Of a stretch of DNA of 64,000 nucleotides, positions 1 through 9,223 are shown one piece after another. How positions within the stretch are numbered: position 1 is the first letter of the stretch; each line of letters starts with the position of its first letter. The DNA comes from Chloroherpetonaceae bacterium (GTDB lineage: Bacteria > Bacteroidota > Chlorobiia > Chlorobiales > Thermochlorobacteraceae). Under the pieces are notes generated by a model, which was given only the letters and a program-made list of their open reading frames with translations, searched no databases and had not been told where the DNA came from. Made by a program: the position numbers and the translations under genes. The DNA lies in NCBI GenBank assembly GCA_025056565.1, contig JANWWA010000001.1:345966-409965 (forward strand), written 5' to 3'.

Positions 1-358
1 GGAAAATCTCGCTTGCTTTGCCACGAAATGCTACCAGCTGCCCACCGTTGAAATAGGCTTTACCATGCTCAAACACACCACTCAGCACTTTTTGCGCAAA
101 GACACGGTCACAAATCACCCTGCCGTTGATGAACAGCGTATCGTCTTCAAACTGGTTAATGGCGCGCTCTGGGAACACCGTGCGCCAATACGGCACCAGT
201 TGCCTACGCATTTGCAGACTAAGTGGCATAGAGGGCAGCGCGTGTTCAAATTTTTCACGCAAGGTGCGCATTCCAAGCGTGAGTTCATAAATTGGCTTTA
301 GATGCAAAAGTGGCTGAAACTTCAGCACGGCTTCGTCTTCAAAAAGCACAAGGTGCAT
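1..358 (-). CDS. GlmU-like sugar-phosphate nucleotidyltransferase, Bacteroidetes type (N-terminal part, runs off the window)
   Basis: An open minus-strand frame begins with ATG at 358 and stays open to base 1 (119 codons). The N-terminus MHLVLFEDEAVLKFQPLLHL, followed by KPIYELTLGMRTLREKFEHAL, matches the pattern I know from the Bacteroidetes-type UDP-GlcNAc diphosphorylase/glucosamine-1-phosphate acetyltransferase family, whose members begin with an 'LFDD..LLPLTFTRPVAELRVGILTIREKWE' type stretch. Family members make UDP-sugars for cell-wall synthesis in the cytoplasm. Only the first third or less is present, so neither the acyltransferase half nor the exact substrate can be confirmed. The next gene upstream is on the same strand 260 bases away. 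Confidence 0.72.
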   Translation of the reverse strand, partial: MHLVLFEDEAVLKFQPLLHLKPIYELTLGMRTLREKFEHALPSMPLSLQMRRQLVPYWRTVFPERAINQFEDDTLFINGRVICDRVFAQKVLSGVFEHGKAYFNGGQLVAFRGKASEIF

Positions 359-618
359 AGTTGCGATTTTATGTGCTGCCAAAATAGAGAAGGAATAAGG
401 TGCCTTGCAAGGCGCTTTTCCATTTTGTCCTGCATCACGTGCACAGTTGAGGGCAGCGGCGAGAACTGAGAAGCCGAAGCAAGTTGCTTTGTATTCTCGC
501 CTCTGTAGGCAGACGGCTTGTCTGAGCACCCTACTCCACATTGTGTGATTCGCACAACCTTGCGCAACTTATGCCTCCTGACCCATCAAAAGTAGCGGTG
601 TAGTCGGCAGAAATCACC

Positions 619-1617
619 TTAGGCGACCGCTATTACATTCAGCGATTGTGGCACTACCTGCACACTTACCGTTCCAGAGACTTGCTCAAAGACTTCACCA
701 TCCAAGTGCATTGACTCAGGTCGCAAAAGATGAATATCCGCCGCTTTAACTTTGGTATAAATTACTTGCGAGGTGTAGATATGCTTGCCACGCAGAAAGG
801 CATACACCCATTTCGGAAGTTGCCATATCGGAAATTCTTTCAAGATACAGATGTCCAGCCAGCCGTCGTTCATTTCTGCCTCAGGTGCAATCCAGAATTT
901 GCCACCTTCCCGCTTGCCATTGCCAATCATAATTGAAAAGACTTGTTCGTAGCAGGTTTGTTGCCCTGTCGGCGTAGTTAGTTCAATCGTCATTGGTGCT
1001 GCACGATGGGTTCTGCCAACCCACCATAGCGCGTAGAGGTAGATAAGGTCGCCGCGCAGGTATCGTACTGATTTAGCCACACGAGCAATCTCGCCCGTAA
1101 AGCCAATGCCCATTGAGTTTAGAAATGCACGTTGGTACTTGCCTCTCTGACTTTGAAACAGCACAGCACCTGTATCAATTGTCTGCACACGTTGGTTTAG
1201 CACTTTTCTTACAGCATTGTCCAGTGGCAGTCGTCTTGGGGCGGTATTGCCCGAAAGGTTGCTATAAAAATCATTTCCTGACCCCAGTGGAATGCAGCCT
1301 AATGGGGTCTCAGAGTAGATGAGCGATTGTGCCACTTCGTTGAAAGTGCCATCGCCACCACAGGCTACTACAACTTCTACTTTTCTGCGTGCCGCTTCTG
1401 CAAACGCTGTTGCATCATTAGGTTGTGTCGTCAGCTGAATGACCGTATCAATCTGATTGGCTTTCAGCACCGCCTGCAATGGCTTGACCCATCGTCTCGC
1501 TTTACCACGATTGGCAGCAGGGTTAAAAATAAACCAGTATCGCTGATGCAGTGGCTCAGGTGTTGTCTGTGGCAGCGGCGACTTCTCCAGAGCCAGATTT
1601 GCTTGACTGTAGCTCAT
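619..1617 (-). CDS. Diacylglycerol kinase family lipid kinase (YegS/LCB5-like)
   Basis: A 332-residue protein with the diacylglycerol kinase catalytic domain: an N-terminal IFNPAANRGKARR phosphate-binding segment, the nucleotide-binding CGGDGTFNEVAQSL motif and the PLGSGNDFYSNL motif, then a C-terminal beta-sandwich with the LDGE motif near the end (SMHLDGEVFE). Family members phosphorylate diacylglycerol, sphingoid or related lipids at the cytoplasmic face of the membrane; the lipid used here cannot be told from sequence. Length is typical. It lies alone between the GlmU-like gene downstream and a divergent helicase gene upstream. Start chosen at the ATG of MSYSQANL; the first 25 residues are variable in this family, so a later start is possible. 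Confidence 0.9.
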   Translation of the reverse strand: MSYSQANLALEKSPLPQTTPEPLHQRYWFIFNPAANRGKARRWVKPLQAVLKANQIDTVIQLTTQPNDATAFAEAARRKVEVVVACGGDGTFNEVAQSLIYSETPLGCIPLGSGNDFYSNLSGNTAPRRLPLDNAVRKVLNQRVQTIDTGAVLFQSQRGKYQRAFLNSMGIGFTGEIARVAKSVRYLRGDLIYLYALWWVGRTHRAAPMTIELTTPTGQQTCYEQVFSIMIGNGKREGGKFWIAPEAEMNDGWLDICILKEFPIWQLPKWVYAFLRGKHIYTSQVIYTKVKAADIHLLRPESMHLDGEVFEQVSGTVSVQVVPQSLNVIAVA

Positions 1618-1997
1618 AGCAGCGTTGTGTCAAAGGTTTATCTCTGAAAATGTTGTGGCTTAGGCGACCAGTGCAACTGACAACTTTACAAACTTGCGGA
1701 AGGTAGAAAGCTTAGCGGTGTTTGCAAAATCCGCAGAACACTGCACCATAGCGCTTTTGGTCGCTTTGCGTGCCTGTGCACCTTGCAAGTGATTTGCCTA
1801 TGCTGTTTTTGAAGCCTTAGCGTCTGGCAATTCGTTCAAGCAAGACCCTGCACGCCTAAGCTCCAAGTGAAATTTTCTCGCAACTCACGCTTTGAATCTG
1901 TATTTTCGCTCTATGTTGTATTGACACCATCAAATAAAGCGGGAGCATAGGTCTCTCTGCCTCATTCACTCAATGCAGCTTGGTGACTTCTTGCACT
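1618..1997. other. Intergenic region between divergent genes
   Basis: About 380 bases separate the diacylglycerol-kinase-family gene (minus) from the helicase gene (plus). Both promoters should be here. A TTGACA hexamer lies at 1921-1926, but the best -10 candidate 17 bases on (1944-1949) matches poorly. No convincing ORF, RNA gene or repeat is visible. Confidence 0.5.
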
Positions 1998-4082
1998 ATG
2001 CCAACGCGCACATTTGTTTTATCAGGTGACCATTTCTCGGAGACAGCTGCTTCGGGCTTTTCGCTCGCAAAGTATGAAAAGGAGCTAAATGCTGCACAGT
2101 TAGAGGCTGTGCGCACTACTGAAGGTGCTGTGCTGGTTGTCGCTGGTGCGGGCACAGGCAAAACCAAGACGCTTACTTACCGTGTAGCTTACTTAATTGA
2201 GTCTGGTGTGCCCGCTCAGTCGATTTTGCTTCTCACCTTTACGCGGCGTGCTGCAGAGGAAATGCTGTCCCGTGCAGCTATGGTTGCTGGACCCGCTTGT
2301 GCACAAATTCTCGGCGGCACCTTCCATAGCTACGCCAACCGTCTTCTGCGCCAGCATAGCACCGCAATTGGACTCTCTGAGCAATTTACCATCTTAGACC
2401 AGAGCGACTCGCGTGATGTGATTGACATTGTCCGCGCCGCACTGGGCTACGACCGAAAAGGTCTCTACAAGCGATTTCCGAAAAAAGACACGCTCCAGAC
2501 CATTATCAGCTACGCTGCGAACCGTGCCTTGCCTATTGAGGCTATTGTAGAAACCCTCTACCCGCAGTTTTTAGGCGTCGTGGAGGATATAAAAAAAGTT
2601 GCCGTTGCCTATCGTGATTACAAGCACAAAAACTCGCTGGTCGACTATGATGACTTGCTTACGCTGACGGCTACACTTCTTGCTGACAATCCGACTGTGC
2701 GCCGGCACATTTCCAGCACGTTGCGATACATTATGGTCGATGAATACCAAGATACCAACCTCGTTCAAGCCGAACTGGTTAAGCTGCTCTCCGAAGTGCA
2801 CGGCAACGTTATGGCTGTCGGCGACGATGCGCAATCCATCTATGCGTTTCGCGGTGCAAACTATCGTAATATCTTGGACTTTCCGAAACACTTTCCAAAC
2901 TGCCGCATTATTAAGCTCGAGGAGAATTATCGCAGCACACAGCATATTTTAGACCTCACTAATGCTGTCATCGCTCAGGCGAAAGAAAAATTCTCCAAGC
3001 GGCTCTATACGACCACTAAGCCTAATGGCGAGTATCCTGCAATTGTCCATGCGCCTGATGAGCAATTTCAATCCAAGTTTGTTGCTCAGCGCATCTTGGA
3101 ACTGCGTGAAGCTGGCTTAGCTCTCAACCAGATGGCGGTCCTGATGCGAAATAGCCGTGACTCATTTGACCTTGAACTGGAGCTCCGAAAACGCAACATT
3201 CCATTTGTCAAATTTGGCGGACAGAAACTCACCGAAGCCGCTCACATCAAGGATTTTGTGGCCTATCTCAAACTGCTCTACAACCCGCGCGATGTGCTCA
3301 GTTGGAATCGTGTGCTAAAATTGCTGAAAGGCATTGGGCCAAAGACGGCGCAGGACATTGCCGAGTGGGTTCAGTCTGCTCCAGACCCTTACCGCGTGGA
3401 TATGTCCAGCGTCTCACCCAAGTATTTGGAATCGCTGCGCGCACTGGCTTTGCTTCTCTCAGAGCTAAGCCAAAGCACAGCACCGCTCTTTGAAAAAGCC
3501 AAGCGCATCTACAGATACTACCTACCCCTCATGCAGGAGCAGTATCTTGATGATTACCCAAAGCGGCAGAAAGACCTTGAAAACTTCCTTGTCATCCTTC
3601 TTAACTACACCTCGCTGGAAGCCCTGCTAGCAGACTTAGCCTTAGAGCCGATTGACCTTTCGGCCATAGACACCAAAACCGCCCGTAAAGACGAGTCGCC
3701 ACTGGTGCTTTCCACGATTCACTCGGCGAAAGGTTTGGAGTGGACGGCTGTCTTTCTCATCAATGCATTAGATGGCATCTTACCTTCCTACTATGCGGTC
3801 AGCGACGAGGAGTTAGATGAGGAATTGCGCTTGCTCTATGTGGCACTGACGCGTGCAAAGGAGTATCTCTACATCTCTTTCCCAATTCTGCGAGGTCGCC
3901 AGCAAGAAGAATACTTCAGCAACCCATCGCGGTTTTTGGCACAGTTGCCCTCGGAGCTTTATGAGCGCATTTTGCTTGTGAGCGCTCGCACTGCGCCTAA
4001 AGCGCTGGCTTCGCCACGCACTTCCACTCGTCCTTCTACCTCGTCGCCTCCAGATAGTGATGCCTTCGATGCTCTCTTCTAA
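1998..4082 (+). CDS. UvrD/PcrA-like superfamily 1 DNA helicase
   Basis: A 694-residue ATP-dependent 3'-5' DNA helicase of the UvrD/Rep/PcrA family. Motifs appear in order: Q-motif region LNAAQLEAV, Walker A AGAGTGKT (about residues 49-56), motif Ia LLLTFTRRAAEEM, motif II DEYQDTN, motif III GDDAQSIYAFRGA, motif IV LEENYRSTQHI, motif V VLSTIHSAKGLEW and motif VI LLYVALTRAKEYLY. Members work in repair, replication restart or protein displacement. The ATG at 1998 (MPTRTFVLSG) is preferred over an in-frame TTG at 1980. The C-terminus is a low-complexity Ser/Thr/Pro tail. At 694 residues it is shorter than E. coli UvrD (720). The paralogue (UvrD, PcrA or Rep) cannot be assigned without phylogeny. 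Confidence 0.95.
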   Translation: MPTRTFVLSGDHFSETAASGFSLAKYEKELNAAQLEAVRTTEGAVLVVAGAGTGKTKTLTYRVAYLIESGVPAQSILLLTFTRRAAEEMLSRAAMVAGPACAQILGGTFHSYANRLLRQHSTAIGLSEQFTILDQSDSRDVIDIVRAALGYDRKGLYKRFPKKDTLQTIISYAANRALPIEAIVETLYPQFLGVVEDIKKVAVAYRDYKHKNSLVDYDDLLTLTATLLADNPTVRRHISSTLRYIMVDEYQDTNLVQAELVKLLSEVHGNVMAVGDDAQSIYAFRGANYRNILDFPKHFPNCRIIKLEENYRSTQHILDLTNAVIAQAKEKFSKRLYTTTKPNGEYPAIVHAPDEQFQSKFVAQRILELREAGLALNQMAVLMRNSRDSFDLELELRKRNIPFVKFGGQKLTEAAHIKDFVAYLKLLYNPRDVLSWNRVLKLLKGIGPKTAQDIAEWVQSAPDPYRVDMSSVSPKYLESLRALALLLSELSQSTAPLFEKAKRIYRYYLPLMQEQYLDDYPKRQKDLENFLVILLNYTSLEALLADLALEPIDLSAIDTKTARKDESPLVLSTIHSAKGLEWTAVFLINALDGILPSYYAVSDEELDEELRLLYVALTRAKEYLYISFPILRGRQQEEYFSNPSRFLAQLPSELYERILLVSARTAPKALASPRTSTRPSTSSPPDSDAFDALF

Positions 4083-4168
4083 GCCCTTCGCTGCGGCGCA
4101 AGCGGACTGTCAAACTTTTTTTTCCCTGTATCACTGCGCTTCCTCTGTATGGAAAGGTCTTTGGAGCA

Positions 4169-5626
4169 TCAGCCTAAGATGGCGCGGAACATCAAGAACA
4201 GTGTGCCTGCTAAAAGCATTGAGACAGGGAGCGTAAGAAGCCAAGCCAGCGCAATTTTGCGCACTACATCAACTTGAATGCCCGCTTTTTGTGCCACCAT
4301 TGTGCCCGCTACGCCAGATGAAAGCACATGCGTTGTGCTGACTGGTAAGCCTAAGAGTGAAGACAGCCCAATTGTGCTCATTGCAACGATTTCAGCTGCA
4401 GCCCCTTGCGAATAAGTGAGGTGAGATTTTCCGATTTTCTCGCCTACCGTTACCACAATGCGTTTCCAGCCAATCATTGTGCCAATGCCAAGTGAGAGCG
4501 CAATGGCTACAATCACCCAAGTTGGAGCATACTCCGTAATGTTGCGCAAGGCTTTTAGGCGTGCTTTAAGCGACAACAGCACTTCTTCTGGTAACGCAAG
4601 CTGTTTTTCTTTTTCCAGCTTGCTGAATGCATTCGTGATGAGCAAAATGCGCTTTCGAATTTCAAAGCGTTCTTCTTTTGGAATTTCCACCACTGAAGAT
4701 TTGCCTGCCAGCTTAGCTTGAACCACGCGCAAATTGTCTTTGAGCGTCCTAAACAGCGACTGTTTTTCTTGTTGCACTGGACTTGCCATCAGCGATGCAG
4801 GCATAATAAGTGCTGCGGTCATTTCGTGCTGCACCCACTCTTCCAGTTCTCGAGAGGCTGCCAGTGTCTCCGTTAGCTGCTCCCTGCTGCAGTCCATATT
4901 GAGGGCGTAACTGGCCGGCAAGATACCGATGAGGATGAGCATCACAAGGCCGACGCCCTTTTGTCCATCGTTGGAACCGTGTGCAAAGCTCACACCTGTA
5001 CAAGTGAAAATTAGGATCGCTCGCACCCACCAAGGAGGCGGTGTGTCGCCTTCTGGCGCTTGATGCAGTTTGGGGTTTCGTGCCAGCCTTTTGAGCAAGA
5101 GCAACAAGAGCGCTGCCAGCGTGAAACCAATGAGCGGTGAGATGAGCAGCGACAGTCCGATTTCTCCTGCTTTTGACCAATTGACCCCGCTTCCGAAAAT
5201 GTGCCCCGGCAAAAGCGAATTCGCCAGCCCCACCCCTAAAATTGAACCAATGAGTGTGTGGGAGCTGGAAGCTGGAATGCCAAAATACCAAGTGCCTACA
5301 TTCCAAATCACTGCGCCGATGAGCAAAGCAAGCACCATTGCCATTCCTGCTCCAGTGCCGCTCGAGACCAGCAAATCCACAGGTAAGAGGTTGATAATCC
5401 CGATTGCTACAGCAATCCCGCCCAGAAACACTCCCAAAAAGTTCCAGATACCTGACCAGACTACAGAAGGCACTGGTTTGAGGGATTTTGTGTAAATCAC
5501 AGTGGCTACAGCATTTGCTGTATCGTGAAACCCATTGACGAACTCAAACCCACACGCAATTGCTAGTGAGAGAAATAGGAGTATCATCATCCCGCTTGTC
5601 AGCGAACCATCAAAGAGTGCTTCCAT
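4169..5626 (-). CDS. pit: Inorganic phosphate transporter, PiT family
   Basis: A 485-residue polytopic membrane protein with the two inverted PiT signature repeats: GFEFVNGFHDTANAVATVIYT near the N-terminus and SFAHGSNDGQKGVGLVMLI in the second half. The motif GTWYFGIPASSSHTLIGSILG and its later counterpart LLGLPVSTTHVLSSGVAGTM are the family's duplicated substrate-path elements. A large charged cytoplasmic loop (roughly residues 250-360) separates the halves. PiT carriers import metal-phosphate or sodium-phosphate by ion symport. The gene is convergent with the helicase gene, with no pho regulator or PhoU-like neighbour, so it probably stands alone. Ion specificity is not visible from sequence. 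Confidence 0.95.
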   Translation of the reverse strand: MEALFDGSLTSGMMILLFLSLAIACGFEFVNGFHDTANAVATVIYTKSLKPVPSVVWSGIWNFLGVFLGGIAVAIGIINLLPVDLLVSSGTGAGMAMVLALLIGAVIWNVGTWYFGIPASSSHTLIGSILGVGLANSLLPGHIFGSGVNWSKAGEIGLSLLISPLIGFTLAALLLLLLKRLARNPKLHQAPEGDTPPPWWVRAILIFTCTGVSFAHGSNDGQKGVGLVMLILIGILPASYALNMDCSREQLTETLAASRELEEWVQHEMTAALIMPASLMASPVQQEKQSLFRTLKDNLRVVQAKLAGKSSVVEIPKEERFEIRKRILLITNAFSKLEKEKQLALPEEVLLSLKARLKALRNITEYAPTWVIVAIALSLGIGTMIGWKRIVVTVGEKIGKSHLTYSQGAAAEIVAMSTIGLSSLLGLPVSTTHVLSSGVAGTMVAQKAGIQVDVVRKIALAWLLTLPVSMLLAGTLFLMFRAILG

Positions 5627-5856
5627 ATCAGAAGATAGTTTATGCAGATGTAGATAGGCGCAGGTAACCGTAAAATTAGCAGCGCTCGGGCTTAGATGAA
5701 ACGCTCACATTCAGATTTAACAAAAATGTAACACAGGGGCAGAGCAAACTTGCCTGCCTCGTGTCATATCACCTTGCACTCCAGTTTTGCGAATTTCGCC
5801 ACAAAAATTGGAAGCAGGGGTCTTTTCACGCTGCGTGTTTGTGCCGGCACGTCTTT

Positions 5857-6156
5857 CTATGGGCGATGCGTGTGGTTGCACATACAGGGCTCGTGCATCA
5901 CTTCCGACAAGTCTCGCAAAAGGGTCAGCGGCGCGTTTTTACCAAAGCGCTGCTCATAGCGCGCCACAATTGCCTCAGCCAGTTGCTTGGCACAGCGACG
6001 CAGCGCTTCAAACTCCAGTTCACCTCTCACAAACTTGGCACGCGAAATCCAGAGTGCATACTTCAGGTCCAAAATTTCCTCTCGTGAAACTGTCTTGGCG
6101 GCGCGCACTAAGTTGCGTGGCGCATTGAGATAGCGTTTCTTTCGGCGGTTTTGCAT
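5857..6156 (-). CDS. Small hypothetical protein, basic
   Basis: A 99-residue frame starting at ATG 6156 (MQNRRKKRYLNAPRNL). A longer version from 6210 would overlap the divergent nucleotidyltransferase gene and is less likely. The composition is protein-like, with amphipathic helices (LKYALWISRAKFVRGELEFEAL), a very basic N-terminus and a C-terminal CMCNHTH cluster that could bind metal. I do not recognise a family. It lies divergently, only 40 bases from the neighbouring ATG at 6197, so the two genes would share a very short control region. No clear ribosome-binding site precedes it, and it could be spurious. Confidence 0.45.
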   Translation of the reverse strand: MQNRRKKRYLNAPRNLVRAAKTVSREEILDLKYALWISRAKFVRGELEFEALRRCAKQLAEAIVARYEQRFGKNAPLTLLRDLSEVMHEPCMCNHTHRP

Positions 6157-6196
6157 AACTTCGCACGCTGTTTTTGCAAACTTAATTTTGTTCGTT

Positions 6197-7171
6197 ATGA
6201 AAGCCATCATTCCCGTTGCAGGGGTGGGTAGCCGTTTGCGTCCTCACACCTACACGCTGCCCAAAGTTCTGCTTAATGTCGCTGGCAAACCAATTATCGG
6301 GCACATTATTGACAAAATTATTGAGGAAGGCATTAAAGAAGCGATTGTCGTGGTCGGATACTTGGGCGATATGATTGAAGAGTATCTCACACGCCACTAT
6401 GACATTCACTTCACCTTTGTTGAGCAGGAAGAACGACTGGGTCTGGGACATGCTATCTGGATTACACGCGAGCACATCGGCACTGACCCCATTTTCATCA
6501 TTTTAGGCGACACGATTTTTGAAGTTGACCTCAAAGATGTCTTTCGTCGTGAGCACTCTGCCTTGGGTGTCAAAGCCGTCGAAGACCCACGTCGATTTGG
6601 CGTGGCAGAGGTGCAAGATGGGTTCATCACGAAGCTCATTGAAAAGCCCGAACACCCTACCTCTAACCTTGCAGTGGTTGGGCTCTACTTTATCAAAAAT
6701 CCTCAGCTACTGATGCAGTGCCTTAGCCGAAACATTGAGCAGAATCGTCGCACCAAAGGGGAGTTTCAATTGACCGATGCCCTTCAAGCCATGATTGAAG
6801 CGGGCGAGAAGTTTTCTACCTTCCCTGTCGACGGCTGGTATGACTGCGGCAAGCCAGAAACACTGCTTTCGACCAATGAAAAACTGCTTAAATCCAAATC
6901 GCGCTACCGAGAAATTTACGGCTGTGTTATCAATCCGCCTGTTTTTATTGCCGAAGATGCAGAAATTGAGAATTCTATTATCGGTCCATATGCGACGATT
7001 GCCAGTAAAGCAGTGGTGAAAAATTCACTCGTGCAAAACTCAATTGTGGGTGAGCAAGCTCGAGTAACTTCAATGTTGCTCAACGAGTCTATTATCGGCA
7101 ACAATGCAATTGTGCGTGGCAAGGCGCGACGCGTCAATATCGGAGACTCTTCAGAAGTGGATTTAAGCTAA
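6197..7171 (+). CDS. NDP-sugar nucleotidyltransferase (glucose-1-phosphate thymidylyl/uridylyltransferase type)
   Basis: A 324-residue cytoplasmic enzyme that couples a nucleoside triphosphate to a sugar-1-phosphate. The N-terminus MKAIIPVAGVGSRLRPHT carries the nucleotide-binding signature GxGSRLRP followed by PKVLLNVAGKPI; further on lie the metal-binding region IIFIILGDTIFE and the sugar-binding ELIEKPE-like segment (KLIEKPEHPTSN). After about residue 240 there are hexapeptide-like left-handed helix repeats (IENSIIGPYATIASKAVV). That layout is seen in long RmlA homologues and archaeal sugar-phosphate nucleotidylyltransferases. The exact NTP and sugar cannot be stated. ATG 6197 is chosen over an upstream in-frame TTG at 6188. 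The folate gene follows 32 bases downstream, probably cotranscribed. Confidence 0.9.
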   Translation: MKAIIPVAGVGSRLRPHTYTLPKVLLNVAGKPIIGHIIDKIIEEGIKEAIVVVGYLGDMIEEYLTRHYDIHFTFVEQEERLGLGHAIWITREHIGTDPIFIILGDTIFEVDLKDVFRREHSALGVKAVEDPRRFGVAEVQDGFITKLIEKPEHPTSNLAVVGLYFIKNPQLLMQCLSRNIEQNRRTKGEFQLTDALQAMIEAGEKFSTFPVDGWYDCGKPETLLSTNEKLLKSKSRYREIYGCVINPPVFIAEDAEIENSIIGPYATIASKAVVKNSLVQNSIVGEQARVTSMLLNESIIGNNAIVRGKARRVNIGDSSEVDLS

Positions 7172-7203
7172 GCACTCTGCTGTGCTTGATTGTCAGACCT
7201 AAA

Positions 7204-7827
7204 ATGGAGTCTTCTCTTCGGCAAGTCTTAGAAGAGCGTGCGGCTATTCGCTCTCGAATGGCTGAGCAACGTGCAGCGCTCAGCGAAGCTGAGTGGCTTT
7301 TGCGTAGCCAAAAAATTTTCGAGGTGCTGAAAAGCGATTCAACCCTGCAGCGCGCCCGTGTCGTGCACTGCTTTATTTCTATCGCTAAGCGGCGAGAAGT
7401 CAACACCGAGCCTATTTTGAAGTGGCTGCAAGAGCAAGGCAAAGAAGTGCTTGTGCCTGTTATGAAGGCTCGCAACTTGCTTAGCGCCCGCTTTCTTGGA
7501 ATGGACAAATTAGCCAGTGGTGTCTTTGAAGTGTTAGAGCCAATTGACCGCACACCTGTTGACGATTCGCAAATTGAAGTGGTGCTCACCCCGCTTTTAG
7601 CCTGCGACCGCTCTGGCAATCGATTGGGTTACGGCAAAGGGTTTTACGACAATTTCTTTTCTCGTCTTGCTTCAATGGGGGTTTCGCCACGCAAAATCGG
7701 ACTAGCATTTTCTTTCCAAATCTTAGACCATATCCCACAAATCCATGAAAAAGAGCACAAGGATATTCCACTTGATGCAATTGCTACGGAGACTGGCTTA
7801 ATTGAAGTTGTGCGTCAATCCACTTGA
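7204..7827 (+). CDS. 5-formyltetrahydrofolate cyclo-ligase
   Basis: A 207-residue enzyme that converts 5-formyl-THF to 5,10-methenyl-THF using ATP, salvaging one-carbon units. The N-terminal basic helix (RAAIRSRMAEQRAALSEAEW) and the strongly conserved GNRLGYGKGFYDNFFSRL motif near the C-terminus define the family; the middle VHCFISIAKRREVNTEPIL region matches the folate-binding core. Length is typical. ATG 7204 is preferred over a TTG at 7186. It lies 32 bases after the nucleotidyltransferase gene on the same strand and is convergent with gabT. Confidence 0.93.
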   Translation: MESSLRQVLEERAAIRSRMAEQRAALSEAEWLLRSQKIFEVLKSDSTLQRARVVHCFISIAKRREVNTEPILKWLQEQGKEVLVPVMKARNLLSARFLGMDKLASGVFEVLEPIDRTPVDDSQIEVVLTPLLACDRSGNRLGYGKGFYDNFFSRLASMGVSPRKIGLAFSFQILDHIPQIHEKEHKDIPLDAIATETGLIEVVRQST

Positions 7828-7843
7828 AATGCTCTTTTCCACC

Positions 7844-9223
7844 TCAGGCAGAAGGTTGAACCGCTTGCCTTTGTGGTGTAGCTATCGGCATAGGGCTTGC
7901 TGTCAGTCTCATCAGCTCCTCTCCTAAGATGTTCAATCCTTTTTTAAGCTGCGCATCGGTAATCACCAGTGGGCATAGCACTCGAATCACATTACCATAC
8001 ACGCCAGCTGAAATAATAAACAGTCCCCTTTCGGCGCACGCGCGCACCAGCTTTGTGGTGAGTTCCGCATCGGGCTGATTTGGGTCTTGATTTTTGACCA
8101 GCTCGATGGCGACCATTGCTCCTAAGCCTCTCACATCGCCAATTGCCTTGCATTGCCGCTGCAGCTTTTTGAAAAAGTTAAAGATGATTTTTCCAATCCG
8201 CTCGCCTTTTGCGTTGATGTTAATTTTCTCCATATACTCAATGGTCGCTAAAGCGGCGGCACACGCTACTGGATTGCCTGCATATGTGCCACCTAATGTA
8301 CCTGGCGCTGCTTTGTCCATCACGGACGCCTTCCCAATGACGCAAGCGATAGGAATCCCAGACCCTATTGATTTGGCCCAAGTTGAGAGGTCAGGTATGA
8401 TGTCATAGTGTTCGTAGGCTGCCCACCTACCTGTTCTGCCAAATCCGCTCTGCACTTCATCAAGAATCAGCACAATGCCGTGCTCATCGCATATCTCTCT
8501 TAGGGCCTTCATGTAGCGGTAGGGCGTTACATAAAAACCGCCTTCACCCTGCACAGGCTCAATGATGACCGCCGCTACTTCATTTGGCGCAACCACTGAG
8601 CTGAAATACTTCTTCAGCTTAGCGATTTCTTGGTCAACAAACTCTTCAAACGATTGCCCTCTCACGGCATTGTGGTAGTAGTCAGGGAAAGGCAGTCGAT
8701 ACACTTCTGGCGCAAACGGGCCGCAGTGCTGCTTGTAGGAGACTTTGGATGTGAGCGTCATGCCGAGCAGGGTGCGACCATGAAAACCACCTGTAAAACA
8801 AATCACTGCGTTGCGTTTAGTCGCCTGCCGCGCAATTTTGACAGCATTTTCGACGGCTTCTGCGCCAGAGTTCACCATCATCACTTTGGTTTCTTCGCCG
8901 TGCGGGAAAAGTTCAATGAGTTTTTCAGCCAGCCTTATGTAGGGTTCATGCGTCAGTTGATTGAAGAAGGTGTGCATTAGCTTTCTCGACTGGCGTGCAA
9001 TAGCTTTCACGACAGGCGGCGGACAGTGCCCTGCGTTTAGCACCCCAATGCCACCAGAAAAGTCAATGTATTCTTTTCCATCGTGCGAGTAAAAGACTGC
9101 TCCCTTAGCAAAGGCTGCATCAATTGCATAGTTCATCTGCATTGCTTTGGGGACAACCTTATTCCGCCTTTGCAGCAATTCTTGCGATGTCACTTTGGGT
9201 AAATCGTTACGCATTGACTTCAT
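7844..9223 (-). CDS. gabT: Class III aminotransferase, 4-aminobutyrate aminotransferase type
   Basis: A 459-residue PLP enzyme. Visible features are the GGIGVLNAGHCPPPVV segment, the PLP phosphate-binding NSGAEAVENAVKIAR, FTGGFHGRTLLGMTLTSK, and the ILDEVQSGFGRTG block with the PLP-contacting Asp. The Schiff-base Lys lies in STWAKSIGSGIPI. This pattern fits GABA or 5-aminovalerate transaminases better than ornithine or acetylornithine enzymes. It is the last gene of the polyamine operon and overlaps the aldehyde dehydrogenase gene by 17 bases, so a role converting GABA made from putrescine to succinic semialdehyde is the natural inference. It might also act on putrescine itself, since no separate putrescine aminotransferase is present. 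Substrate needs an assay. Confidence 0.88.
   Translation of the reverse strand: MKSMRNDLPKVTSQELLQRRNKVVPKAMQMNYAIDAAFAKGAVFYSHDGKEYIDFSGGIGVLNAGHCPPPVVKAIARQSRKLMHTFFNQLTHEPYIRLAEKLIELFPHGEETKVMMVNSGAEAVENAVKIARQATKRNAVICFTGGFHGRTLLGMTLTSKVSYKQHCGPFAPEVYRLPFPDYYHNAVRGQSFEEFVDQEIAKLKKYFSSVVAPNEVAAVIIEPVQGEGGFYVTPYRYMKALREICDEHGIVLILDEVQSGFGRTGRWAAYEHYDIIPDLSTWAKSIGSGIPIACVIGKASVMDKAAPGTLGGTYAGNPVACAAALATIEYMEKININAKGERIGKIIFNFFKKLQRQCKAIGDVRGLGAMVAIELVKNQDPNQPDAELTTKLVRACAERGLFIISAGVYGNVIRVLCPLVITDAQLKKGLNILGEELMRLTASPMPIATPQRQAVQPSA

Noticed and set aside
4083-4168. G+C-rich stretch followed by a T-run after the helicase gene as a terminator
   Set aside because: The stem is imperfect with a bulge (CGCTGCG against CGCAAGCG). 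Too weak to list as a feature.
4749-5306. 185-codon ORF inside the phosphate transporter gene on the same strand, different frame
   Set aside because: A shadow frame of the PiT gene with His/Arg-rich composition; the PiT frame has clear family motifs.
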